Below, in pieces: positions 26,101-36,590 of a stretch of DNA of 64,000 bases. The notes beneath the pieces were generated by a model that saw nothing but the letters and a program-made list of their open reading frames with translations, made no database searches and was not told where the DNA came from. Source of the stretch: Lanius collurio (taxonomy: Eukaryota > Chordata > Aves > Passeriformes > Laniidae). Position 1 is the stretch's first letter; each line of letters opens with the position of its first letter. Where the stretch lies: the NCBI GenBank assembly GCA_020086605.1, contig JACBWW010000029.1, positions 1,629,084 through 1,693,083 on the forward strand, read 5' to 3'. A program made the translations under genes and the position numbers.

Positions 26101-29100
26101 TGGGGAGGCCTTGGAGGAGTGCACATGGTGTCATACAGGGTGGACTGGCTGGTGAGCTTCCCTGCTGCACTCAGAGCCCCTGTGTGCATGATCCATCCAG
26201 GCCTTCACTTTATAGCCCTGTAAATGCCCAGGGCAGGAGCCTGACTCGGCACAATCCTGTGCCTGGCAGAGGTGGGGCAGGGAATTTGTGTGACTCAGCT
26301 TTGTGGAACTCCACGAGCCACCAGAGCAGGGGCACGAGGACCAAATCCTCCCTGTGCCTTCCTCATGCCTGGGGTGAGTCCCTCGCATTGCTGTGGCCAA
26401 GGCAGTGCACTGGGACTTTTCCAAATGAGACCATCATGGGTTTTAACTGGGAATCTCCAGGGCTGGGCTCTGGGCAGATCTTGCCCTGATGTATCTGATT
26501 CTCCTGAGCTGCTGCACTTCCTTCTTGTGGGTTTTTTAACTGCTGCTCAGCACTGTGGATGAATTAAAGATTCTTGAGCCCTGGTGACTGCAAGGATATT
26601 TCACCAAACCAAGTGGGCACGGTGGGGACCAGGACCAGCCTGGGGCTGGCAGCTGGCTCTGATGTTGAGCAGCCAGACCAAGCTGGGTGGCCTCTGCAGG
26701 ATGGCATCTGTCACATCCTCATCTGGTGGGAGCCGTGGGCAGGACTTTGCCCAGATGGGGCAGAGAGGAGCAGGGAGCGTTTTGCTGCCTTGGCAGCTAC
26801 AGTCAGGCAGTGGGGGAGGAGAGCAGAGAGGTAAAACTGGTGCAAGTCCTTTGAGCTGAGAAAAATCACTTGGGCAGCAAATAGAATCATTCTCATGTGC
26901 CGACAGCTTCCCCCCGGCACAGCCCTGCCTGGGGCTGAGCTCTGGGTCTCTCCTCCTCCTCCTCCTCCTCTCTGGCTGGAGTTGGGCCAGGGCTCTTTGT
27001 GCCACTGCTCGGGGTCACCTCTGGGGGCAGAACCTGTGAGCAGCTCCAGGACGGTGGGCACGGTGGGTGGGGGTGTTAATGCTCCTTCAGGGCTGGCACT
27101 CACCGTGCTGCTCAACCCTCGGGGAGCTCCTGCTCCATGGAACAGCAGATCCAGCCAGAAATCCCTGACTCACCTGGAAGTGCCTGCCTTCCTTCCCAAG
27201 CCCCTTTTCTTTGTGAAGAAAACGTGAAGAACCTGGCTGTGGCCATTCTTTCCTTGGGCTGCCCAGGAGGTGTTTGCTGCTGGCTTTTATTCGATGGGTG
27301 TGTGCAGTTTGTGCCTGGGGAGGGTCGATGACCCCTGCCAGAGCTGCACCCCTGCCCATGGGAAGGTGGAGCTGTGCTGGAGCTGTGCTGACGCCGTTCC
27401 CAGCTGGCCTGAAGCTGCTCACAAATCCCATAAACTGATTATGGGTGTTAAGTCCCTGCTCAGTGACCTTTCTCCCTCTCACTGACAGCTTTTAACATCG
27501 TGCCCCTCCCCGAGGTGCTGGGGGGGGGGTTGGGGACAGCAAGGTGGGTGTGAGGCAGACTTGGGCTGCCTCACGTGCCAGCTCTGCCAGCCACTTCCCA
27601 GGAGATGGAGCACGGCCTTGGGAATGTGATGTGATTGGAAGTGGCTTGTTTTTGCTTCCCAACATGCAAACAGCTCGTGGGGGCCGAGCTGGCTGTGCTC
27701 TGCCTTCCCCAGTGAAAAGCTGCTGGCCGGGTTTGTAAGCCATCTGTTCCCCCATCCTGCCGTGTCTCCCAAAATCCCAGCTCCTGGCAGGGCAGGGCTG
27801 CATCCCGTGGTGGCTCTGGAGGGGTGGGATCACAGCACTGGACAGACTGGCTCAGCTGTGGCTGGCAGCTCTGCCTGGCCCAAGGAGGAGCTGATGCTGC
27901 ATGGCTGGGAGCACCCGGGTGCCCGTGGGGCACAGGGTGTGTTCCGTGTGTTTGTGGCCTTCCCGGGCTGGGGAGCAGGGGCAGGAAGCAGTAGCTCTGT
28001 CACAAACCCCTTCCCAGTGCCAAGATCGTGCAGGCATCTGCCTGTCCCTCTTTCCTGGAGCGTTCTGGTTTGTGTTCCCCCCTTGGGAAGTGCCAGGGGA
28101 GCTGCCTGGTTCCCGTGCCCTGCTGAGGGCAAGTGTGGCACCCCCTGCACTGCTGATCCCGGGGTTCAGGCTGTGAAAGCAGAGCCAGCGCCGTTCTCCT
28201 GCCCCTCTCCTCTCCTCAGCAGGTTGCTGGGTGACAGATAAACACAGCAAAGGCAGTGCCAGGGGGGCTGGGTGCCCTTCACCCCTGCCTGGAACCGGGG
28301 CACAGCTGTGCCCAGCAGAGCTCAGGTGGCACCGAGGGACCTGCCTGTTTTTGGGACATGCTGGTGACCCTCTGTGTGCTTCTTGCCCAGCCCAGGGGGC
28401 TGTGGCTGGGCAAGGTGGCTTCTTTCTGATCTCAGCCTTCATTTTGGCTGCTAGGGCAGCTGCTGGGGCTCCCTGGGGCTGGCCAGAGGGTCCCAGAGCT
28501 GCAGCATCCCTGTGGCCACGGCACCTCTTGAACACCCCGTTCCTGCAGCTTCCCTCTAACCTCTAGGAAGAAGTTTAAATTCGGGATACTGGAACAAGCA
28601 GGGCACAAAAAGCCTGTTTGGCTGTTCCTAAACCCCTTCCTAGGCTTGCCTGGGGAATGCTGGGGAGCCTGTGAGGATTTGGTGTGTCTGGGGAGCAGTG
28701 GCACCGTCACCCAGTTCTGGCTGGGCCTCTGGCAGGTTATGGGAGAGGAAAGCAGCGCTGGGAGCAATCCTGCTGCTCTAAATAACTTCCCAGCTGCTGA
28801 TGTTTGTTAACGTGGCCGAGCCGAGGTCCTGCTGGAATGTGAGGTACTCCCGGATCGGTGTCGCAGGGGGAGCTTTGTGGGATGGGAAGGAATCCCAAAT
28901 GCCAGGATACACTTTCCAGGAAAGAAGTGTTTATGCCCAAATCCCATTTCTGGAAGGTCAGGGCAGCCTCCTCTGTGGCTCCATGGCTGCTTTTGTTTTT
29001 GCTGTGGTAACAGAGCTGGGGTTGGAGTCCTGCTCTGAGCCTTTCTGGGAGCTAAAAGCTGACCCAGCTCCACACCAGTTCTCCCACAGGTCTCCCACAG

Positions 29101-32100
29101 CTCTCCAGCTGCCCTGGGCTCACTGCTGGTCACTGCAGGGTGTGCCCTGCTCTGGACACTGGCACGTCCACTCTGGAGCGGGTTCAGAAGTGCTGGCAAA
29201 GCCCTGAGCTCAGTCCCACCTGCACTCTGCTCCCCCTGCCCTGCCTGGGTCCTCCCCTTGGTGTGGGGGAGCAGCAGGGAGCACCCCAGTGTGGGGACAG
29301 CTGCTGTGGAGGTGGCACTGGGGACAGCTCTGCCTGCTCCCAGCCTGCAGGCCAGCATGCCCAGGGCAGTGGGAAGGCTGGGGATATCCCAGGAAGGCCG
29401 TCCTTGATCCTGCAGCTGAGTGCCAGCACCTCTGGGAAGAGCCCTGATTGTGCTAAACCCGGCCGTGGATGATCTCGGGTGAACACAAAGCACCTTGAGG
29501 TCACCCTGGGCCTGTGGCAGCCCTCGGGGTGGGCCCCAAGCGGGACAGATGCTGAGGGACCTGTCCTACCTTTTTTCCCCCAAGGAAAAGGTTCTTTGCA
29601 GCACTTTGAGTGCAGAGGGGGTTCGGAGGGGCAGCTGAGCCAGGCTGGAGTGGTGCTGGAGCTGCTGGGGTGATTCAGCAGCTCCTGTAGGAGCCAGGAG
29701 TGGTCTGGCAGCATGGGCAGAGTGTGGCAGGACCAGGTCAGGCCTTGCATCCTCTGGGAGAGTGCCAGCTGAGCTGGGGGCCTGCCTGCATAGCCTGGGG
29801 CTGCAATTTGGGCTGCAGGCAGGTGCCAGTGGTGCTCTGCACATCGGTTTTAGGGAAGTATTGGAAGTGTTTCACATCTGCTGGGCAGCACCACTCGGCT
29901 TGGCTGCCCTCTCCAACCCACCCACCCAGTTCCCGGGTCCCCAGCGCCCAGCTCCAGAAATAACAGCGCTTTCCTTTCAGCTGGGGAGGGAATGAGCTGC
30001 TCCTTCCTCCAGCTCCCATCAGGAGGAGCGTGATAAACCCGTGGCATCTCGCCTGGCTCTGCCTGATCGCTGGAGCACGGAGGTGTTGCTGCTGGAGAGC
30101 CGAGCGAGGTGTGGGAAGCGCTTTTGGCTTCCAGCGAGCGAGCTGCCAGCACAGCTCCTTCCTGCAGAGAGGCCTCCAGGTGCAGCGTCAGCTCCTGCCG
30201 GGGTTGGGCTGGGACAGGCGGCTTTCCCAGGCTCGGGAGCAGGAGGGGAGGCTGCCAGCTCCGGGAGGCAGAGCTCTGCAGGCTGGGGTACGCCTCGGAC
30301 CTGCACATCCTGTCGGATCAGCACACCCTGGGCACGGCCAACGCCTTCTCCTCAAAGCTGCCACGGAGCTGAGGCACCGCTCCTGCTGTCAGCAGGATTT
30401 CAGCAGCAGAACTCGTGCTCTGGTTCTTCACCCCGGGGAAGGTCCCCTCCTGCACTGCTCCCACCTCACCGGCTGACAGCCCTGGGAGCCCCCAGCCACT
30501 GCTGGCCCAGTGCTCCTGTCCCTCCTCCTGCCCCTGAGTGCCTGGGGCTGGCTGGAAGTGTCCCCTGGCTGGTGGGCTCAGGAAGGAATGTGCAGCATCC
30601 TGGGCTTCTCTTTCCCTGGCAATAAAAAACTTTCAGGGCAGTTTTTAAAATGCTCTGAACTGGCTGCTCTGTCCCGAGTGACTCTGGAGCTGCCGGGCTC
30701 AGGCAGTTTTGTGCCACCCCCAAGGAGTTCCAGCTCCTTCATCCCACTTAGCCCAGATTTTCTTCTAAATAGGTCACTCGTTAATTGAGGGCAAGTACAA
30801 AGTTGCTGTGTCTCTCCTTGTTCTCCGAGGCTGGACAGACCCACTTCAGGAGCTGCCAGACCTGGGGCAAGGCCGGCCGGTGAAATCCTCATGGGCTGCA
30901 GCAGCTCCAGGACTCGGTTGCTGGAGGTTGCTGGAGTGTGAAGCTGTGCAGGGCAGGCTGGGGCTGACTCTCCCTCACAGGCCGTGTGAAAGCCCAGCCC
31001 TGCCTTGTTTGCAGGAGGAGAGGCCAGTAAAAGTCTGGGTTGTGGCTGCTGGGAGGGAGCAGCCCATGTCTGGTGGGATGGGACTTTATCCTCCCTGGTG
31101 GACGGGGCCAAGTGCTGTGTGTGTTCTGCCTCTAGAGCTGCTCAGCTCGGGGCTGCTGGTGGCAGCCCAGGCGCTGGGGAGGTGACCCCGGGGTGCAGAC
31201 CCCAGCAGGGACTCAGTGCTGGGGACAGGGGACAGTGTGAGCTTGCTGTTCCCCCTGTGCCATGCACACCCCAGGGGTGCCCCTGCTGTAAAGGGATCCC
31301 ACAGGGCCCATCCCAGCAGTTCCCTGCCCTGTGCAGGCTCTGCCCTGTGCCTGGGCGTGTTCAGCTTGCCCTGCTTGTTTCCACGAAGCCCAGTGAGGAT
31401 GGAGGGAGGCAGCTGCAGCCTCTGGTTCCCAGCAACCAGACCAAAGTCCAGCTGGGAGCACAGGCACAGCCAGCTCGTGTCTTTTTGCTGCCCAGGGAGG
31501 ATCTGCTGGAGCAGGATTAGGCGTGGCACAGGGTCCCACCACCTCGGTCATGGCACTGCCCTGCTCTGGATGGTCCTGTGCTGGTTAACCCTGCACAGGA
31601 GCTCATGCCCAGCCCCAGGAGGGGGTTAATGCAGCCTCAGGACCCCGTGGGAGGACTTGGGCTGCTCCCCCAGGGCAGGAGGAGAGATAAGGCTGGAGCC
31701 AGGCCCATGGCGCCGAGGTGGAGCTGTGCCTTGAGTCAATATTGGCTGATGGCAGCCCCAGCTGCTGCTGCCCCTCCGTGCCCTGAGTTGTGTGCGGGCT
31801 CTGCTGCCAGGGCAGGATCCAAACCCGCCCTCATCCACGGGGTGTGGGAAGGAGGGGAACACGGTGGGAACCTGCCCTGTGCCTCCCTGGGCAGGTTCAT
31901 CTTCCCCAGGGAGGGAGCGGGGCCAGGTGAGCAGGTTTGGGGCTGGGAGCTGCTGACGGAGGGCTTTGGGAGCGGGGTGAGTGGGCAGGGCTGTGCCTCC
32001 CCCAGGCTGGGCTGGGCATGGCTCTGGGCACGGCTCTGGGCACCCTGGGGCTCTGCTGGGGACACGGGGCTGGTGAGGGGGGTGCTGGCAGTGCCCATCC

Positions 32101-32339
32101 CAGCTCAGCCGGGTTTGGCACCGGCTCTGGCACTGCAGGCGCTGGGCCGTGCCGGGCAGGCCTGGCGAGCCCGGCTGGGTCACGGCCTGCCCGCTGCTGA
32201 CTCAGCAGGGTGGGGGTGGCTGCCGGCCCAGGCTGGGTGGCTACGAGTGCTGGGCAGGCTGAGCCCCTGGGCAGGGACAGCCCTGCCAGGCTGCCACCCC
32301 GCTCCCTGCTCCGGGGCTCCTGGGGGGCCATGGCTGCCC
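23116..32339. other. Intergenic, no gene recognised
   Basis: This lies between the CSNK1A1 3' end and the first pentanucleotide array. GC content rises from about 25 kb onward. Long open frames on both strands here have no recognisable domain, no splice-site logic and overlap each other, as expected when GC-rich DNA lacks stop codons. Small simple repeats occur, such as (TCC)n at about 26950-26973 and a G-run at about 27522-27530. Part may be the 3' portion of the minus-strand miR-143/145 host transcript, which the sequence alone cannot show. Confidence 0.6.
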
Positions 32340-32344
32340 CCATC

Positions 32345-32412
32345 CCCATCCCATCCCATCCCATCCCATCCCATCCCATCCCATCCCATCCCACCCCATC
32401 CCATCCCATCCC
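32345..32412 (+). repeat. (CCCAT)n pentanucleotide array
   Basis: About 14 near-perfect copies of CCCAT on the + strand, with one CCCAC variant near the end. The minus strand is (ATGGG)n, a G-quadruplex-type pattern with runs of three G and two-base loops. It is complementary to the array at 35286-35365. Confidence 0.95.
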
Positions 32413-35285
32413 AGTGGGGCTGTGTTTGGGGGGCAGCTCCTGAGCTGGGTCCCCGAGTGAGACCCCAGGGCCTGCAGTGTCCTGGATGGAGCTGCCCAAG
32501 GCCCCACTCCCGTGTTTCCAGCGCAGCTCAGGGAGCTGGGGGCTGCTCTGCAGAGCCAGGGGTGGGTGTGGAGGGCCCCTGGAAGGGCTGTGGGGAGCAG
32601 GGACCCTCGGGAGAGCCCTGGGCATGCAGATGGGCCCTGGTGTGTGAGCACACGCTCTGCTCCCCGCCCTGCTGAGCCTTGGGGAACCTGTGTTTGCAAA
32701 AAGCCCCACTCCAGGAGCCTTTCCCCAGCCCAGGGGTGCTCCCAACCACGCTGGGGCCCAGCGCTGTGACACCCACAGGGCAGAGCGTGCTGGGCACTCG
32801 GGGCTGGCACCTGGGCACCTTCACACCACCCCTGGAGCTTGGAGAAGGGGAATGAGCTGCCCTTCTGGGGTGGCAGTGACAGACACGTGGGTGCCAGTGC
32901 CATCCAAGGGCTGCCACACCAGGCACCCACCAGCCCTGACTCAAAATGCCCCGTGGGCCCTGGCAAGGGGCACTTCCAGCCCCCCCGGCAGCCCCGAGCC
33001 CAGGGCCAGTGCAGGACACGGTGGGGGATTATTTTTAAGCCGATTGCTGCTGCCCATTGACGAAGTGCTGAGGTACTGGGCTGTGGGTCATGGGGGGAGC
33101 GTGGTCACCGTGGGGCTGGCACTGCCCCCCCTGGGGCAGGGGGAGGTTCTGCCCCTTCCCCAATCCCTTTGGGTTTGCCAGACACCGCCCTGAGGGCCTT
33201 CAGGAGTGAGGGGAACCATCCTCTGTCCTGACACCTCTGCCCACCTCCATCCCACTGGTTCCAGTTTCCATGCAGCCTGTGGATATAAATAAATACATGG
33301 GAATAAATTCCCATTTATTGGGAATGGGGTTTGGCTGCCAGCACGGCTCTCTCCAGCAAGGCTCTGAGAGACCCCCAATAAATTTTTTGAGGGATGTGGC
33401 TCTGGGAGGAGATGGAGATGAAGCAGCAAAGCACAGGCAGGCAGTTCTGGGGACAGAGGAGGATTTATGGCCACTGAGTTTCTGCAAAATTAGGGGTGGC
33501 TTTAGAGCACCAAAGGGTTTCAGGCACGTGGGTACCACACCAGCACCTACCACTCCCTTACTTAAAATCCCAATGTTTCCCTGCACCCCCTGGCAGGGAG
33601 GCATTGCCAGGGAGCCCTGAGTGTGGGGCCAGCCCAGGACTCTTGGAAGGGGAAAAACTGCCCCCAAAAAAGGCAGCATGGCAGCTTGGCCTCCCCTCCT
33701 GGCTGCTTTGCAGGGACACACGTGGGGCTCATCCTGCCGGGAGTAGGGAGGCGAGGAATGAGCAGGGAAGCAGCCCCGCTCTGCCACTGCTGCCACCTCC
33801 CTGCTCCGTGCCCGGGGCGGTGCCAGCGGCTGCTGCTGCTCCCAGGTGGTGCCGGTTTTGCCGGCTGAGTCAGGACAACTCCCTTCCCTTCCTGCTCCTG
33901 CACCAGCTGGGAGGCCCAGCATTCCCCAGGGATCCTGTGCCAGCAGCGGGGAAACTGAGGCAGGGAGCGTGCAGGTGCCCAGGGCATCCTCACCCACACC
34001 GTGCTGGGGTGGAGCAGAGCCCAGGCTGGGTTGTTCGGGACACAAGACAGTTGTCCGTGCCTCAGTTTCCCTGTCAGGTGGCTGGGTCAGCACTCCTGGA
34101 GCTGAGGATAATCCCAGTGCTTGGAGCTGGAGATGCACCTGGAAAATTCCCACCTGGCTGGGAGCTGAATCTCAGCCCTGGGCAATCAGGAATTCTCCAA
34201 TTAAAGAGGTTTTTCTGCCCAGAAATTACTAATATTGCCCAAACCTAAATCTCTCTCAGGGACAGGGTCAACCTTGAATTTTCTTGCTGAAAAAAAAAAG
34301 TGAGGGAGGAAAGAAAGAAGGAAACAATCAAAGCTCTCTGAGCTGGCGTTTCCTACACTAAGTGCCATATTTTTTTAATTTGGGTGTGTGAGAGACATGG
34401 CTTCCCCTCCTGCCCCGGCATGTCCTGCAACCCCCTGACAACCAAAATGCAAACAAAAGCTTGGAAAGTGTTGAAACGGAGCGGTTGGAGCCGTGGCAAA
34501 CCAACAGCGCTGTCATGGGGAGGAGCACGGCTGGATCTGGGCTTTCCATCTCCAGAGAGCTTTTGTGATTCCACTTCTTCTCGTGACGGACAGGAAGGAC
34601 TTTCCCCATCGCTGCCTTCCCTGGGCTGGGTTTGGGGTGTCCTCCTGGGTGGGTTCTCCTTGCCCATCCAGGGACCCCAAACCCTGCTGTGTGCCCATCC
34701 CATCTCCCCAGATGAGTTCCCAGGTCCTGGCAGAGCAGGCAGCGAGGGGAGGTGGGCATGGGGCATGTGTGGGGGTCCCCCAGGGTGGGCTGTGCCCCGC
34801 TGGCTCAGTGGGATGGGCAGGGAGGTGGGAACAGGCCGGGTGGGCGCATGGCTGTGGGGTGTGCCAGCCCAGCGGTGTGGGAGTGGTGGCATCCCCTGGC
34901 TGGCCCTGAGGTCCTGCCCCTGGTGGGGGTGGCTGGAGGACCAGGGCCTCTGCCCTGAGCTGGGGGGGTGATGGGGGCCAGGCTGACCACCCCATGGTGT
35001 GCCCTGCACTGTTCTTACAGCCAGAGGTGGGGCTGGAGCAGGGACATCCCTGTCCCCATGGCACCCACATGGGGCAGGCTTTGAACCCCCCGCCCCCCGG
35101 GCTGGCAGGGGGCAGGGACAGCAGTGAGTGGGGACAGTGGCTGCTGCTGGCCTGGGGACGGGGGGACAGCTCTGCTGCTGCCAGGGCTGGGGGAGCCCCT
35201 GTGGGGCTGCCCGGGGGGCTCCATGCTGGGAACTGGGGAGTGTGGGATGGACAGGGTGGGCAGGGCAGGGCTGGGCTGGGCTGAG
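32413..35285. other. Spacer between the two complementary pentanucleotide arrays
   Basis: GC-rich noncoding DNA with no recognisable exon. It contains a perfect MEF2-type consensus TTATTTTTAA at 33029-33038 in an AT-rich patch (about 33,020-33,060) that stands out from its surroundings. A second AT-rich patch lies near 34,190-34,390. Open frames in both directions are stop-poor artefacts. Confidence 0.5.
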
Positions 35286-35365
35286 ATGGGATGGGATGGG
35301 ATGGGATGGGATGGGATGGGATGGGATGGGATGGGATGGGATGGGATGGGATGGGATGGGATGGG
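35286..35365 (+). repeat. (ATGGG)n pentanucleotide array, 16 copies
   Basis: Sixteen perfect tandem copies of ATGGG. This strand can form G-quadruplexes. It is the inverse complement of the (CCCAT)n array 2.9 kb to the left, so the pair forms a long inverted repeat. Confidence 0.97.
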
Positions 35366-35458
35366 AAGGGCAGGGCCGGCCCTGCCTGCTCCCATCGAGG
35401 CAGCAGTGCCACCTGCCGGCCTGCCCAGCCTGCTGTGCCAGGGCAGGGGCAGGGTGGG

Positions 35459-35646
35459 CATCAGCAGGAATTTCCCCATGGAAAGGGTGCTCAGGCCTTG
35501 GAACTGCCCATCCCTGGAGGTGCCCAAGGAAGGGCTGGAGGTGGCACTCAGAGCTCTGGGCTGGGGACAAGGTGGGGATGGGGCACAGGCTGGATTCCAC
35601 GGGCTGGGAGGGCTTTTCCAGCTGGAATGGTTCTCGGATTCTTCTG
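35459..35646 (+). mobile_element. CR1 LINE 3' fragment
   Basis: The + strand shows the usual CR1 3' end in order: an aggaatttccccatgg-like segment, gctcaggccttggaactgcc, catccctggaggtgcccaag, gacaaggtggggatgg, then cttttccagctgg and a terminal ggttctcggattcttc. It is diverged but collinear and lies about 450 bp 3' (in the minus-strand sense) of pre-miR-145. Confidence 0.8.
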
Positions 35647-36099
35647 CCTCTGCCTGAGATGCTCTCACTGCCCCACAGGATCACACATCAGCGTCCCTTC
35701 TGCAGGAGCTCAGCAGGGCTGGGAATGGGGGGACATGGTGGGGGACAGGAGGAAGAAAGCAGCCCCCAGGGTGGTTCTTGTCCCTCCTTTCTGCCCCAGA
35801 CGGTGCTGGCACCACCCCCTTGGGTCCCACCTTGCTCCCAGCCCCAAAGGACCTGCCAGGACAGAGTCACTCAGGAATGGAGACCTTTATTGACCCTGGG
35901 TAGCCCGGGCAGGACAGGAGGGGTGTGAAGCCACCTGCCCACCAGCCACATCCCCTGGCAGTGAGAGGTGACCCACAGGGACATCCACCATCCCCCATGT
36001 GGCATCTCCAGGGGCCCCCTGTCCCACCCCTCCCTGTGGCCCGGTACCTCCAGTCCCGGCTCTTCCGCAGGCTGTGGCTCCCAGGGGATGGGCTGCCGA

Positions 36100-36185
36100 G
36101 CCGTGGCCCCAAGAACAGTATTTCCAGGAATCCCCAACCTAGTGCCTAAGGGATTCCTGGGAAAACTGGACCCTGAGGACACGGC
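36100..36185 (-). ncRNA. MIR145: pre-miR-145 hairpin
   Basis: On the minus strand the 23-nt miR-145-5p sequence occupies 36149-36171 (it starts gtccagttttcccagg) and matches the vertebrate miRNA exactly. The 3p arm at 36112-36133 (starts ggattcctggaaatac) also matches as I recall it. The arms are separated by a loop and closed by a perfect outer stem, GCCGTG/CACGGC, at 36180-36185 and 36100-36105. miR-145 promotes the contractile smooth-muscle state and is co-transcribed with miR-143. Its place between CSNK1A1 and IL17B, on the strand opposite to both, is the conserved vertebrate arrangement. Confidence 0.97.
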
Positions 36186-36504
36186 AACCCGGGCTCTGTG
36201 CCAGCCCCGCGTGTCCTCACCGCTCTCCCGGCTCCGGGTGTGGCTGACGGGGGGAGCCACCACCATGTCCCTGCTGAGCCCCCCACCCCTCCCATCTCTG
36301 TGGGACCCCTCCCACTGGTGCCCAGAGCAGGGCTGGGGGTCCCCCAGCAGATACAGGGGTCCCTCTGCTGCAATGAAGAACCTCCCCACCCTCCTATCCC
36401 TGCTGGATCTCTGCAGGGAGCTTTGGGATGAGCCCTTTTCCTGCAGCCAGGGCCGAGCTCTCCTTGTGTCACTTGTCCCAGCGGGTGGGGGTCCCCAGGG
36501 TGTG

Positions 36505-36590
36505 CAGTTCCTCCCTTCCCGAGCTACAGTGCTTCATCTCAGACTCCCAATTGACCAGAGATGCAGCACTGCACCTTGGGCTGGGAGACA
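36505..36590 (-). ncRNA. MIR143: pre-miR-143 hairpin
   Basis: On the minus strand miR-143-3p lies at 36521-36541 (starts tgagatgaagcactg) and miR-143-5p at 36554-36575 (starts ggtgcagtgctgcatc). Both match the vertebrate sequences I know. The hairpin is closed by tctccc at 36582-36587 against ggaggg-type bases near 36510-36518. It is upstream of miR-145 on the same strand, 5' to 3' order 143 then 145 as in mammals, with only about 320 bp between the two precursors. Confidence 0.97.

Noticed and set aside
27762..29750. Overlapping long frames of 100-230 codons
   Set aside because: No homology, no splice logic, biased Gly/Ala/Pro/Ser content and mutual overlap on both strands.
31578..32675. 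365-codon plus-strand open frame
   Set aside because: It includes the (CCCAT)n array as a Ser-His-Pro-Ile repeat, has low-complexity composition and overlaps equally long antisense frames.
34353..35684. 443-codon minus-strand open frame
   Set aside because: It runs through the (ATGGG)n array and a CR1 fragment, has no domain, and competes with other long frames on both strands. GC-rich, stop-poor DNA explains it.
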